Shown piece after piece: positions 42,906 through 50,955 of a DNA stretch of 64,000 nt. Source of the stretch: M3007 sp044226205 (GTDB taxonomy: Bacteria > Bacteroidota > Bacteroidia > Chitinophagales > Saprospiraceae); assembly GCA_044226205.1 (NCBI GenBank), contig JBGAHL010000013.1:1-64000 (forward strand), in the 5' to 3' direction. A model generated the notes under the pieces. The model made no database searches, was not told the DNA's origin, and saw only the letters and a program-made list of their open reading frames with translations. Each line of letters begins with the position of its first letter. The stretch's first letter is position 1. Position numbers and translations under genes: made by a program.

Positions 42906-43724
42906 ATGGCCAAAGGATTCCAAAAACTGCTACCGTTTCGCCCCGCGCGCAAACCGCCTGCCCCCTGGTGGGTTGGTCTGTTGGTCGCTTTTTCGTTTGG
43001 CATGGTGTTCAGCCCCTGGCTGCGTTACCAGGTGTTCAGCTTGTTCGACTATCCTTTTCATTACAAGGAGTACAAACATTTCGGCATTCGTATCCCGCAT
43101 GGCTATTCGGTCCACGGCATCGATGTGAGCCGCTATCAGCGCAGGGTGGACTGGGAGCGCGTCAGCAAAATGCAGGTGGACGACATGCGCATTTCCTTTG
43201 CTTTTATAAAAGCCACCGAAGGCTCGTGGATCAAAGACCCCGAGTTTGATCGCAACTGGGAAAATGCCCGCGAAAACAACATTATTCGGGGCGCTTACCA
43301 CTTCTTTTTGCCCAATGTAAGCGCACGCGACCAAGCGTTGAATTTTGCCAAAAACGTGCGGCTGCGCCCGGGCGATTTGCCGCCGGTGATCGATATCGAG
43401 GAGAAAAAAGGGCTGGGGCGGGAGCAAATTCGCAAGGTGACGCTCGAGTTCATCGCCTTGCTGGAAAAGCGCTACGGCGTCAAACCCATTTTGTACACCA
43501 ACCGCGATTTTTATAAAAACCATTTTGCCGACCAGCCGGAATTCAAACCCTATTGCTTCTGGATCGCCCATTATTACGTGACCGACCTCGACATGCCCGA
43601 CGATTCCAAATGGCATTTTTGGCAACACAGCGACCGCGGCAATGTGAACGGCATCAACGAACCTGTCGATTTTAACGTGTTTTACGGCGACGAAGCCGCT
43701 TTGCGACGGCTTTGCGTGCCCTGA
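42906..43724 (+). CDS. GH25 family lysozyme, membrane anchored
   Basis: 272 residues. A basic N-terminus and one membrane helix (about 21-38, WWVGLLVAFSFGMVF) anchor it. The GH25 barrel follows: GIDVSRYQRRVDWERV (about 69-84), FIKATEGSWIKD, GAYHFFLPN and the catalytic Asp/Glu in PPVIDIEEKKG (about 161-171), ending with WHFWQHSDRGNVNGI. It cleaves the beta-1,4 bond of peptidoglycan. It starts 6 bases after the enoyl-CoA hydratase stop, so the two probably share a transcript despite unrelated roles. Confidence 0.92.
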   Translation: MAKGFQKLLPFRPARKPPAPWWVGLLVAFSFGMVFSPWLRYQVFSLFDYPFHYKEYKHFGIRIPHGYSVHGIDVSRYQRRVDWERVSKMQVDDMRISFAFIKATEGSWIKDPEFDRNWENARENNIIRGAYHFFLPNVSARDQALNFAKNVRLRPGDLPPVIDIEEKKGLGREQIRKVTLEFIALLEKRYGVKPILYTNRDFYKNHFADQPEFKPYCFWIAHYYVTDLDMPDDSKWHFWQHSDRGNVNGINEPVDFNVFYGDEAALRRLCVP

Positions 43725-43805
43725 ACAGCTTGTTAAGAAAATGTCGTGCAGCGACCCTTTTCGTTAATCCGAGGTTAAGCCCGCCGCGACTTTGGACAAT
43801 CCACC

Positions 43806-43813
43806 TATTTTTG
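43806..43813 (+). promoter_or_regulatory. Putative -7 box TATTTTTG
   Basis: TAnnTTTG match 38 bases before the thioredoxin-like gene. Confidence 0.45.
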
Positions 43814-43851
43814 GTGCGTCATTTACAATCATTTATACCAAGTTGTTCAAC

Positions 43852-44343
43852 ATGAAAAAAACACTGCTGACCCTTGTCGCCTGTTTCGTTGCCCTGAGCA
43901 TTTTTGCTCAAACCAAATCCTTGCCTTCGGCCAACGTCAAAACGCTGGAAGGACAAAGCCTGAACGTGCAGGAACTCGGCAAATCCGGCAAGATCACCAT
44001 CATCAGTTTTTGGGCCACCTGGTGCTCGCCCTGTAAAAAAGAACTCGACGCCATCAAGGACTACTATGAAGACTGGCAAAAAGACTACGATGTCGAACTG
44101 ATCGCCATCAGCGTCGACGACGCCCGCACTTCGGCCAAAATCCCGGCTATGGTGGCTGAAAAAGGCTGGAAATACCGTGTGCTGGTCGACAGCAACAAGG
44201 AATTTCAGCAGGCCGCCAATGTTTCCTCGGTGCCGCACATGCTCGTGCTCGACCAACAAGGCAACATCGTGTTCGAGCACACCGGCTACGCGCCTGGCGA
44301 CGAACTCGAACTGGAAGAAAAAATCAAGGAATTGAAGAAATAA
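43852..44343 (+). CDS. TlpA/ResA-like periplasmic thioredoxin
   Basis: 163 residues with a signal peptide ending IFAQ (about 20). The thioredoxin fold has the redox motif in WATWCSPCKKELDAI (Cys at about 61 and 64) and the cis-proline in VSSVPHMLVLDQQG (about 125-138). Such proteins reduce disulfides in the periplasm, for instance in cytochrome c maturation or stress. The ATG at 43852 starts the signal peptide; the frame from 43792 includes the promoter box. Confidence 0.92.
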   Translation: MKKTLLTLVACFVALSIFAQTKSLPSANVKTLEGQSLNVQELGKSGKITIISFWATWCSPCKKELDAIKDYYEDWQKDYDVELIAISVDDARTSAKIPAMVAEKGWKYRVLVDSNKEFQQAANVSSVPHMLVLDQQGNIVFEHTGYAPGDELELEEKIKELKK

Positions 44344-44384
44344 CGCTGCTCGCAGCGTAGTGGTACAACCTGCCGACTGCACAT

Positions 44385-44420
44385 GCCCCGTCGCCTACCC
44401 AGGCCGGCGGGGCTTTTTTT
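44385..44420 (+). terminator. Terminator after the thioredoxin-like gene
   Basis: GCCCCG (44385-44390) pairs with CGGGGC (44408-44413), followed by seven T. Confidence 0.75.
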
Positions 44421-44421
44421 G

Positions 44422-45294
44422 TCAAAATTCGACCGCAATATCCTTGATGATCTCGCCCTCGCGGGTTTGCCAGCGCACGATGTACTTCCCGGGCGGCAAA
44501 TTGTACACTTCGAGGTGCAGGCTGCCGCGGTGTTCGCCGGCGATCATGTCTTCGGCGCTCGACAGTTTTTTGATCAGCCGGCCGTCTTCGTGGAGCAACA
44601 ACATGGTCACCTTGGTGTCTTTGGCGATGACGTACTGGTAGCTGCCTTCCACCACAAGCGCCTTGCCCGGCAAGGCTCGATCGCCCGGCTTGATCTCGCG
44701 GGTTTCGTAACGAATGCGATAGCCGGGCGGAGTGCGGCCCAGTAGCTCGGCCGTAAATTTGGTCAATTCGGCATCGCCGATGCCGCCCAGGGCATGGTGG
44801 TTGGTCAGGCACCAGACGGCGTTTTGTGCTGCCGGCGAGTCAGTTTTACCCGATTCCGAGATGAATCGCAGGAGTTTGCAAAGTTGTTCGGGCGCCATTG
44901 CGCCGGCCGTGAAAGCCGCATTGGGCTGAGGAGAAAGGTCGCCGGCCTGGGCGCAGAATGTTTTGAGGAGCAGCGTGACGGGCGTTTTACCCTGAAAAGC
45001 CAGGGATTGCGCCCCGGCGGTCACAAGTGTTTGAAGGCTGCTGTCGCGGGGCTCGAAAAACTGTCCGGCAGGGATGCGGACGCGCAGGCTTTTGCCGCTC
45101 AGATTGCGGGCGTTGAGGCGCAGGCATTCGCCCTGGTGGCCGCCTGTGCCGCTGACCTCGATAGCGATCAGCCCCTGGCGCAGGGCTTCGCTCAATTCGA
45201 TGACGGAGGCCTTGGTCGCCGGTTTTTTCTGTTGAGCGCTCAATGGAACGGAAAGGAGGGCGATCAGGCCGCACAGCGCGAGTTTTTTCAGCAT
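44422..45294 (-). CDS. Hypothetical secreted protein
   Basis: 290 residues from the ATG at 45294, signal peptide ending LSAQ (about 21). Three parts are visible: a beta-rich N-terminal region (35-110, IEVSGTGGHQGECLRLNARN and LRVRIPAGQFFEPRD), a helical middle with AQNAVWCLTNHHALGG (about 158-173), and a C-terminal region that reads like a secretion-system carboxy domain (about 205-290, YQYVIAKDTKVTMLLLHEDG, NLPPGKYIVRWQ). The C-terminal part could be a sorting or beta-sandwich domain. No known family. The frame running to 45492 crosses the tRNA exon and is not used. Confidence 0.75.
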   Translation of the reverse strand: MLKKLALCGLIALLSVPLSAQQKKPATKASVIELSEALRQGLIAIEVSGTGGHQGECLRLNARNLSGKSLRVRIPAGQFFEPRDSSLQTLVTAGAQSLAFQGKTPVTLLLKTFCAQAGDLSPQPNAAFTAGAMAPEQLCKLLRFISESGKTDSPAAQNAVWCLTNHHALGGIGDAELTKFTAELLGRTPPGYRIRYETREIKPGDRALPGKALVVEGSYQYVIAKDTKVTMLLLHEDGRLIKKLSSAEDMIAGEHRGSLHLEVYNLPPGKYIVRWQTREGEIIKDIAVEF

Positions 45295-45371
45295 GAGGGG
45301 GAGTTTTTTATTGTCCAGAACGCGGTGTGCGGCGGTTTGAGGTGTAGGCCGAAATTTTAACAGATGAAACG

Positions 45372-45400
45372 AAAAAGGCCCTCCGACGGAGAGCCTTTTT
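45372..45400. terminator. Terminator after tRNA-Leu
   Basis: AAAAAGGC and CTCCG pair with CGGAG and GCCTTTTT around a short loop. It lies six bases past the tRNA-Leu 3' end on the minus strand and also works in the other direction. Confidence 0.8.
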
Positions 45401-45456
45401 AGCATGTGCCCGGAACAGGACTCGAACCTGCACGACCTTTGGGGCCAAGGGATTTT

Positions 45457-46156
45457 CTTACCAACTACCATTTTCATGGCGAAACAAAACATTTTGTTTT
45501 GTTTATTTGTGGTCTGGACTGTGTCTTTACCTTATTTTTTGTCAAAAACTTAGGTATCTGCCGTACAGTCTCTACACCTTACCAACGATGTGAATGACAA
45601 TGAAAACGAAGTATACTGAACCGCAATTAATTGAGGCAACAAAGTCATCTACTTCATACCGTCAAGTACTTACCAAACTAGGGCTCGCCGAAGCAGGAGG
45701 TAATTACATAAATATTAAACGAAAAATTGCCGAACTGGATTTAGAAACTGCCCATTTCCATGGAAAAGCGTGGAATAAAGGCCTGAAATTTAGGCCTAGA
45801 ATACCTTTGAAATTAAGCGACGTCCTGGTGCCAAACTCTTCATACCAATCAAACAAGCTAAGGAAGCTGTTAATTAGAGAAGGAATATTCGAGCATAAGT
45901 GCTACCGCTGTCAATTAAAAGTGTGGATGGACAGGCCTATACCGTTGGAGCTGGATCACATAGACGGCAATAATCGTAATAACACACTTGAAAACCTGAT
46001 GCTGCTGTGCCCAAATTGTCATGCACAAACGCCTTCTTTCAGGCGCCGAAAACGTTAGTCTTGGCTCGGCGTTGCCATCGGAAAAGCATCCGGAAGGGTT
46101 CACCGAATTTGACAGAATCCCATTACGGTTTTCACGCATAATGGCTCAAATAACAT
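45457..46156 (-). ncRNA. Group I self-splicing intron in tRNA-Leu(UAA), 700 nt
   Basis: Helices that can be paired by eye (minus strand): P1, exon GG(A)CTT (46162-46157) with GAGCC (46147-46143), giving a U.G pair at the 5' splice site. P3, TCTGTC with GGCAGA. P4, TCGGTG with CGCCGA. P6, CTAACG (46058-46053) with CGTTGG (45587-45582). P7, GACTGT (45570-45565) with ACAGTC (45522-45517). P8, TACC with GGTA. A perfect 10-bp P9-type hairpin (45504-45482) and CCAT-GAAA-ATGG, a GNRA tetraloop (45479-45468), follow. The intron ends in G. Blocks such as AGAGACTGTACGGC match my memory of the Anabaena tRNA-Leu intron. Subgroup IC3 is likely. An HNH ORF fills the P6 loop on the other strand. Confidence 0.92.
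45594..46058 (+). CDS. HNH endonuclease inside the intron, antisense to it
   Basis: 154 residues. The N-terminal half is helix-rich with a helix-turn-helix look (YTEPQLIEATKSSTSYRQVL), and the C-terminal half is an HNH domain: CYRC and CPNC zinc pairs around LELDHIDGNNRNNTLENLM (about 122-140), ending in RRRKR. It is probably a homing endonuclease. It sits in the P6 loop: its start is 6 bases from one P6 strand, and its stop codon lies within the other. It reads on the plus strand, opposite to the tRNA. Local GC is far below the neighbours. A second ATG six bases on is an alternative start. Confidence 0.88.
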   Translation: MTMKTKYTEPQLIEATKSSTSYRQVLTKLGLAEAGGNYINIKRKIAELDLETAHFHGKAWNKGLKFRPRIPLKLSDVLVPNSSYQSNKLRKLLIREGIFEHKCYRCQLKVWMDRPIPLELDHIDGNNRNNTLENLMLLCPNCHAQTPSFRRRKR

Positions 46157-46207
46157 AAGTCCCTCGTGTCTACCTTTTCACCACCCGGGCCATTGGACTT
46201 CTGGCCA

Positions 46208-46215
46208 CAAAAATA
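46208..46215 (-). promoter_or_regulatory. Putative -7 box TATTTTTG for tRNA-Leu
   Basis: On the minus strand TATTTTTG fits TAnnTTTG and lies 18-25 bases upstream of the first tRNA nucleotide (46190). Confidence 0.45.
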
Positions 46216-46228
46216 GGCCATAAAAGCA

Positions 46229-46257
46229 AAAAAGCCCGCTGAACCAGCGAGCTTTTT
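46229..46257 (-). terminator. Terminator after tRNA-Gly
   Basis: Minus strand AAAAAGCTCGCTG pairs with CAGCGGGCTTTTT around GTT. It starts at the CCA end of tRNA-Gly and separates it from tRNA-Leu. Confidence 0.75.
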
Positions 46258-46332
46258 GGAGCGGAAAACGAGATTCGAACTCGCGACCTCAACCTTGGCA
46301 AGGTTGCGCTCTACCAACTGAGCTACTTCCGC
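46257..46332 (-). tRNA. tRNA-Gly(GCC)
   Basis: 76 nt including an encoded CCA. GCGGAAG acceptor 5' strand, D loop with AGTTGGTAGAGC, anticodon loop TTGCCAA giving GCC, T arm with GTTCGAATC. It lies 66 bases upstream of the split tRNA-Leu in the same direction. Confidence 0.95.
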
Positions 46333-46456
46333 ATTCGTTATTTTATCAAGAACCTTTGTTCTTAGCGGGTGCAAAGATAAGAGCAGTTTTTTCGAAGCGA
46401 CAAGTCTTTGAAGAAATTTTTGAAAAAAAATTTTGATCGGCCTTGCATCGGTATTT

Positions 46457-47140
46457 TCAGTCGTTGGCCGCCGCCAGTCTTCGGTAAGAGCGTTGTTTGA
46501 TATTCAGCAAAATAGCCTCGTGGCTGGATGCCACGGGTTCGCCTTCGATCAGCAGGGCATCGGCCCGGCCCTCGATTTTTTGCCACAGCCAGTCCACGAT
46601 GGCGTCCACAGGGTCGTTTTCGTCGAAAGTGAGGTAGAAGCGGATGGTTTCCTGAAAACCGATGTTGCGACCGCGGTATTCTTCGTCGGCGATGAGCCAG
46701 GCATTGCCGGCTTGCGGGATCTTGAATTTTTCACCCAGCGTAAGCCAGCGGTAAAAACTGCCGAAAAGGTGATATTTCAGGTCTTTGTCGCCCGTCCGGA
46801 TTTCAATTTTCATGGACTGGTAGGCGAATCGCGCATCGGGCCCGAAAACGGCGCCGGCAGGATTGGATGTCGCGGGCATCTGCGGAAGTTTGCCTTCCAC
46901 CCAGGCCTGCAGTTTTTCGGCCAGTTGTTCGATGCGCTGAAAACGGTCGGTCGCCAGTTGTTTCACGGTGGCGTCCCCGAATTTTTCAAAGTTGTCGGGA
47001 TGGAACCTGGCGCGCAGTTCGCGCAGCGTTTTTTTCAGGGTGTCGGCATCGATTTGTTCGGGAGCCATCCCGAACCATTCGCGGATGTCCGCGCTTTCCT
47101 GAGGGGTAAAGTAGGTCCCGGTTATTAAATTATTGTCCAT
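46457..47140 (-). CDS. J-domain-like hypothetical protein
   Basis: 227 residues. Residues about 35-80 look like a diverged J domain: LKKTLRELRARFHPDNFEKF, where HPDN takes the place of the HPD motif, followed by a helix with DRFQRIEQLAEKLQ. The rest (about 95-227) is a mixed alpha/beta domain with AYQSMKIEIRTGDKDLKYHL that I do not recognise. A role with DnaK-type chaperones is possible but not shown. It starts 3 bases before the ppk stop, so the two genes are probably co-transcribed. Confidence 0.7.
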   Translation of the reverse strand: MDNNLITGTYFTPQESADIREWFGMAPEQIDADTLKKTLRELRARFHPDNFEKFGDATVKQLATDRFQRIEQLAEKLQAWVEGKLPQMPATSNPAGAVFGPDARFAYQSMKIEIRTGDKDLKYHLFGSFYRWLTLGEKFKIPQAGNAWLIADEEYRGRNIGFQETIRFYLTFDENDPVDAIVDWLWQKIEGRADALLIEGEPVASSHEAILLNIKQRSYRRLAAAND

Positions 47141-47143
47141 AGC

Positions 47144-49246
47144 TTAACGATCCGGTGCCGGGCTTCCCGAAGGCAAGGCGCCGGCAGGGGTATTTTCCAG
47201 TTTTCTTTTGTAATAAAAATAGGTTTCGATCTGGGCCCGAACGGGAATGTCGGAGGCGCTGCGGCGGTATTCGTTGGTGTTGTAGCGGTCGATGATGCGC
47301 GCTTTTACGTTGTCGTTGAGTTGCAAATCGAGCAGCTCGCGAATCTCCTTTTGCAGGTCGGGATCGTACACGGGGAAGGTCGTTTCGATGCGGTGGGTCA
47401 GGTTGCGCTCCATCCAGTCGGCGCTCGACATGTAGTAGAGTTCCTGTCCACCGTTGTGAAACACCAGGATCCTGGCGTGCTCCAGAAAACGATCAACAAT
47501 ACTGATGACCTCAATGTTTTCGCTGATGTCGCGGATGCCGGGCACCAGGCAGCAAATGCCGCGTACGATCAGTTTGATTTTGACCCCGGCGCGGGAGGCT
47601 TCGTAGAGTTTTTGTACAATGTCCCGATCCTCCAGACTGTTGAGTTTCAGGGTCATGGCTGCCGGTTTTTTCTTTTTCGCGGCGGCTATTTCCCGGTCGA
47701 TGAGCTGGTAAAAAGCGGGCCGCAGGTTGAATTTGCCGACCAGCAAATGTTCAAATTTCAGCGTACCAGGCTGGATGTTTTCGAGGTGGCTGAACAACAG
47801 GCTTGCTTCTGAAGTCAGTCGGGTATCAGCGGTAAACAGGCCGAAATCGGAGTACACCTTCGCAGTGTCCTCGTGAAAATTGCCAGTACTGAAATAGGTA
47901 TAAAGCCGCGGCTCGCCCTGTTCGATACGCCGCACGAGTCCAACCTTGGCGTGCACCTTGACGCCCGGCAGAGAGTAATACACCCGCACGCCGGCCCGTT
48001 CCATCCGTTCGCCCCATTCGAGGTTGGCGGCCTCATCGAAGCGCGCTTTGATCTCGACAAATGCCGACACCTGTTTGCCATGCCGAACGGCATCCATCAG
48101 GGCATGCATGATGCGGCTGTTGCGCGCTACGCGGTACTGTATCACCTTGATGTGGGTGACCGAGGGGTCCTTTGCCGCGCGTTCGAAGAAATTGACCACC
48201 GCGTCATAAGCCTGGTAAGGCATGTGCAACAATTGGTCTTTGGCCCTGATGATGTCGAAGGGAGCCTCGGTGTCGTGCAGCAAGGGGTGGGGCAGGGGCG
48301 GGAGCGGTTTGTTTTTCAGGTGACTGAGCCCGAAGTCCGGAAATTTGAAAAAGTCGAAATTGTTGTGGTAACGACCTTCGGGCAGCATGTCGTATTTGCC
48401 CAGATCGAAGGTGTCCTGCAGGTATTCGAGCAAGTGCCCGGGCATTTCGCGGTCGTACACAAAACGACTGGCCGGGCCGACCTGGCGTTTTTGAAGGCTG
48501 GATTTGATCTTTTGCACCAGGTCGCCCGAGTATTCGTCTTCGATATAAAGTTCGGCGTCGCGGGTGAGTTTGATGGAGTAGGTGTCCTGAATTTCGTAAC
48601 CCGGAAAAAGCCACGAAACGGAATGCCGGACGATATCGTCGAGTAGGATCAGATCATGGTTGCCGGCGGCAGAAGGCAGGGACACGAAGCGCGGCAACTG
48701 GTCGCTCGGGATTTTGACGATTGCGTATTCGCTGGCGGCCATCGGTTTTTTGCGTTGCCGCAGGTGCACGGCCAGGTAAAGGTGCGCATTGGCCAAAAAA
48801 GGGCGGATGCGACGCTTCACCAGCAAAACGGGCATGACAAATGGCAGCAAATTGTCGCGGAAATAGGCTTCCACAAAGGCGCGTTGCTCGGCATTCAAAT
48901 CCAGCCTGCGCAACATGCGGATGCGGTGCCGGGCCAGCTCGGGGACGACCTGTTTGGAGAACACCTCCGACAATTCGGCTTGCTGTTTGTTGACGATGCG
49001 GTGAATTTCTTTCAACAACTCGGTCGGATCGAAATCGAGTTGGGCCTTGGTTTTTTTACCCACCTTTTTCAGGTTGCGGAGGTTGGCCACCCGGATGCGG
49101 AAGAACTCGTCGAGGTTGGAGGAGTAAATGGCCATGAATTTCAACCGTTCGAGCAGGGGAACGGCCGGGTCCTTGGCTTCCTGCAAAACGCGGTAATTGA
49201 ACGACAGCCAGGATATATCGCGGTGCACAAAGGGTAACAATGCCAT
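47144..49246 (-). CDS. ppk1: Polyphosphate kinase 1
   Basis: 700 residues with the four PPK1 domains. N-terminal: FVHRDISWLSFNYRVLQEA. C1 domain: ARFDEAANLEWGERMERAG then GVKVHAKVGLVRR, whose His is the phosphorylated residue. C2 domain: DRFLEHARILVFHNGG and MSSADWMERNLTHRIE. It makes long-chain polyphosphate from ATP, reversibly, at the membrane. The start is 86 bases after the DUF72 stop. Common in activated-sludge and other phosphate-storing bacteria. Confidence 0.95.
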   Translation of the reverse strand: MALLPFVHRDISWLSFNYRVLQEAKDPAVPLLERLKFMAIYSSNLDEFFRIRVANLRNLKKVGKKTKAQLDFDPTELLKEIHRIVNKQQAELSEVFSKQVVPELARHRIRMLRRLDLNAEQRAFVEAYFRDNLLPFVMPVLLVKRRIRPFLANAHLYLAVHLRQRKKPMAASEYAIVKIPSDQLPRFVSLPSAAGNHDLILLDDIVRHSVSWLFPGYEIQDTYSIKLTRDAELYIEDEYSGDLVQKIKSSLQKRQVGPASRFVYDREMPGHLLEYLQDTFDLGKYDMLPEGRYHNNFDFFKFPDFGLSHLKNKPLPPLPHPLLHDTEAPFDIIRAKDQLLHMPYQAYDAVVNFFERAAKDPSVTHIKVIQYRVARNSRIMHALMDAVRHGKQVSAFVEIKARFDEAANLEWGERMERAGVRVYYSLPGVKVHAKVGLVRRIEQGEPRLYTYFSTGNFHEDTAKVYSDFGLFTADTRLTSEASLLFSHLENIQPGTLKFEHLLVGKFNLRPAFYQLIDREIAAAKKKKPAAMTLKLNSLEDRDIVQKLYEASRAGVKIKLIVRGICCLVPGIRDISENIEVISIVDRFLEHARILVFHNGGQELYYMSSADWMERNLTHRIETTFPVYDPDLQKEIRELLDLQLNDNVKARIIDRYNTNEYRRSASDIPVRAQIETYFYYKRKLENTPAGALPSGSPAPDR

Positions 49247-49332
49247 TGGTGGAGTTTTTGCCGGCTTTTATTGGTGGGGGAAAGGTAAAAACGTCGTTGC
49301 GCAGCGCCACATTTTACCAGGTGAAACATTCC

Positions 49333-50253
49333 TTAAATATCAAACAAGGACCCTTGTTGCGCCTGCGGGGCAAGAGCCCGCGGCCCACGGGTCAGCGCCC
49401 CCGGGATCTGCTGTTTTATTTTTTCGGCGGCGTAGGCGGCCAGTTCGGGCGCGAACAGGTTGTCGGGTTCGTGTGTGAAAAAATACACCTCCCGAAGGCC
49501 TTTGGCGCACCAGTCGGCGAGCCGATGGGCCCAGTCGTCGATGCGTTCAAAGTCGGTGGGGTGCAAGCCGTTGCCGACAAAACGAATCATCGTGGCACCG
49601 CTCGTCAGGCGCATGTGGCAAACGTCGCGGCGCCCTGCCACATCCGTGATCACGGCCGTGGCGCCTGCGCTGGCAAGCAGGGAAAAATAGCGCTGCGCCG
49701 CAGCCGTCGGCTGGAAAAATGCCTCATTCCGCACCTCCACGGCCAGCGGAATGTCTGGGCCCCATTTGTCGAGAAAACGCTCCAGAACGGGCAGATTTTG
49801 CGGGGAAAAATGCGGAGAAACCTGCAAAAAACAACAGCCCAGCCGGTCGCCCAAACCCGCGATCGACTGGCAAAAAAGCGTCAATTCGGGGCTGTGCACG
49901 CCCAGGTCGCGCGCATGACTGAGCGTCTGCGGCACTTTCGGGCAATAGCGAAAATCGTCGGGCACTTCTTCCCGCCAACGCGCGACGGTCGCCTCGTCGG
50001 GGATGCGGTAATGTGTGGTATTGTGTTCTATGGTGTTGAATTGCAGGCCGTAGTGCCGCACGAAGTCGCGCTCCTTGGCGCCAGTCGGGTACCATTTGCC
50101 GACCCAGGGTTTCATGTTGTACCCCGTGGCGCCGATGAAAATGCGGGGCTGCGCGCACGGCGGATACGATTCCAGTACGACTTCGTTTTCGGGCGGATCG
50201 GGCGGCAGTTTGAAATCCACCCCTTCGAGGGCGTGCAGTTTGCCGAATTCCAT
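49333..50253 (-). CDS. DUF72 family protein
   Basis: 306 residues. TIM-barrel-like family with RIFIGATGYNMKPWVGKWYP (about 37-56), LQFNTIEHNTTHYRIP, FRYCPKVPQTLSHA, and VITDVAGRRDVCHMRLTSG; the last stretch has YFFTHEPDNLFAPELA. DUF72 (YecE) proteins are widespread and of unknown activity. The start codon overlaps the stop of the response regulator by one base, so these are in one transcript. Confidence 0.88.
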   Translation of the reverse strand: MEFGKLHALEGVDFKLPPDPPENEVVLESYPPCAQPRIFIGATGYNMKPWVGKWYPTGAKERDFVRHYGLQFNTIEHNTTHYRIPDEATVARWREEVPDDFRYCPKVPQTLSHARDLGVHSPELTLFCQSIAGLGDRLGCCFLQVSPHFSPQNLPVLERFLDKWGPDIPLAVEVRNEAFFQPTAAAQRYFSLLASAGATAVITDVAGRRDVCHMRLTSGATMIRFVGNGLHPTDFERIDDWAHRLADWCAKGLREVYFFTHEPDNLFAPELAAYAAEKIKQQIPGALTRGPRALAPQAQQGSLFDI

Positions 50254-50936
50254 TATTCCGTAAACTTGTAACCCACCCCGCGGATCGAGTGGAAAAACCT
50301 CGGCTGTTTGGGGTCTTCCTCGAAGTATTTGCGGAAGGCCAGGATAAAATTGTCGATCGTGCGGGTGCTCGGGAACACATCGTAGCCCCAGACGGCCTGC
50401 AGGATCTGGTTGCGGCTCACCACTTCGTTGCGGCGTTCGATGAGCAATTTGAGCAGCATGGCTTCTTTTTTGGTCAATACCTGTGTTTCGCCGCGCCAGG
50501 TAATGGCTTCGAACGTGTTGAAAGACACCTTGTTGCGTCCGAATTCGACCACGTCGGCCGCCTCGCCTTTGACCCGCTGGCTGCGCCGCAACAGGTTGTG
50601 CACGCGGAGCAGCAGTTCTTCCAGGTTGAAGGGTTTGGTGATGTAGTCGTCGGCGCCTTTTTTCAGGCCCATGATGCGATCCTGGGCCATGTCTTTGGCG
50701 GTCAGCATCAGGATGGGCACCTCCGTATTGCTGAGTCGGACCTGTTCGGTAATCGTGAAACCGTCCACATCCGGCAGCATGACATCGAGCAGGAGCAGGT
50801 CGAAATGCTGGCCGGAGATGAGTTCAAGGGCTTTTTTGCCATTGGCGGTGGAGACGACTTCGTAGCCTTCGAGTTCGAGGTTGAGGCGAACGGCGTCGCG
50901 GATGGATTCTTCGTCTTCAACGAGGAGGATGCGCAT
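50253..50936 (-). CDS. OmpR/PhoB-type response regulator
   Basis: 227 residues. The receiver domain (1-118) has the acidic pair EDEE, phosphoacceptor Asp51 in LLLLDVMLPDVDGF and the lysine in LTAKDM. The winged-helix DNA-binding domain (about 128-225) has LTKKEAMLLKLLIERRNEVV and VWGYDVFPSTRTIDNFILAF. It should control transcription after phosphorylation by a histidine kinase. No kinase gene adjoins it in this window. It follows the PIN-like gene by 19 bases. Confidence 0.93.
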   Translation of the reverse strand: MRILLVEDEESIRDAVRLNLELEGYEVVSTANGKKALELISGQHFDLLLLDVMLPDVDGFTITEQVRLSNTEVPILMLTAKDMAQDRIMGLKKGADDYITKPFNLEELLLRVHNLLRRSQRVKGEAADVVEFGRNKVSFNTFEAITWRGETQVLTKKEAMLLKLLIERRNEVVSRNQILQAVWGYDVFPSTRTIDNFILAFRKYFEEDPKQPRFFHSIRGVGYKFTE

Positions 50937-50955
50937 ATTACAGGGTATCAGACAC

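Larger units (their letters stand above)
45407..46190 (-). tRNA. tRNA-Leu(UAA) interrupted by a group I intron
   Basis: Exons are 46190-46157 (34 nt) and 45456-45407 (50 nt). Joined, they give an 84-nt type II tRNA. The acceptor stem GCCCGGG pairs with TCCGGGC, with discriminator A. The anticodon stem AGGGA pairs with TCCCT around the loop CTTAAAA, so the anticodon is TAA. A 16-nt variable arm and a T arm with TTCGAGT complete it. CCA is not encoded. The break falls between T34 and A35 of the anticodon, exactly where cyanobacterial and plastid tRNA-Leu(UAA) introns sit. Neither exon alone would be a working tRNA, so splicing is required if this is the cell's UUA-reading tRNA. Confidence 0.92.

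Noticed and set aside
45407..45460. Truncated tRNA 3' end as a genomic island attachment site next to an HNH gene
   Set aside because: The missing 5' half is present at 46157-46190, and the joined exons give a full tRNA-Leu(UAA), with group I helices in between. Intron explains it better than an integrated island.
45544..45554. Another copy of the AAAAACTTAGG dispersed end motif
   Set aside because: This stretch is accounted for by the P8 helix of the intron; the 11-base match is probably chance.
50253..50936. Two-component pair
   Set aside because: No histidine kinase next to the regulator; the adjoining genes are DUF72 and PIN-like proteins.
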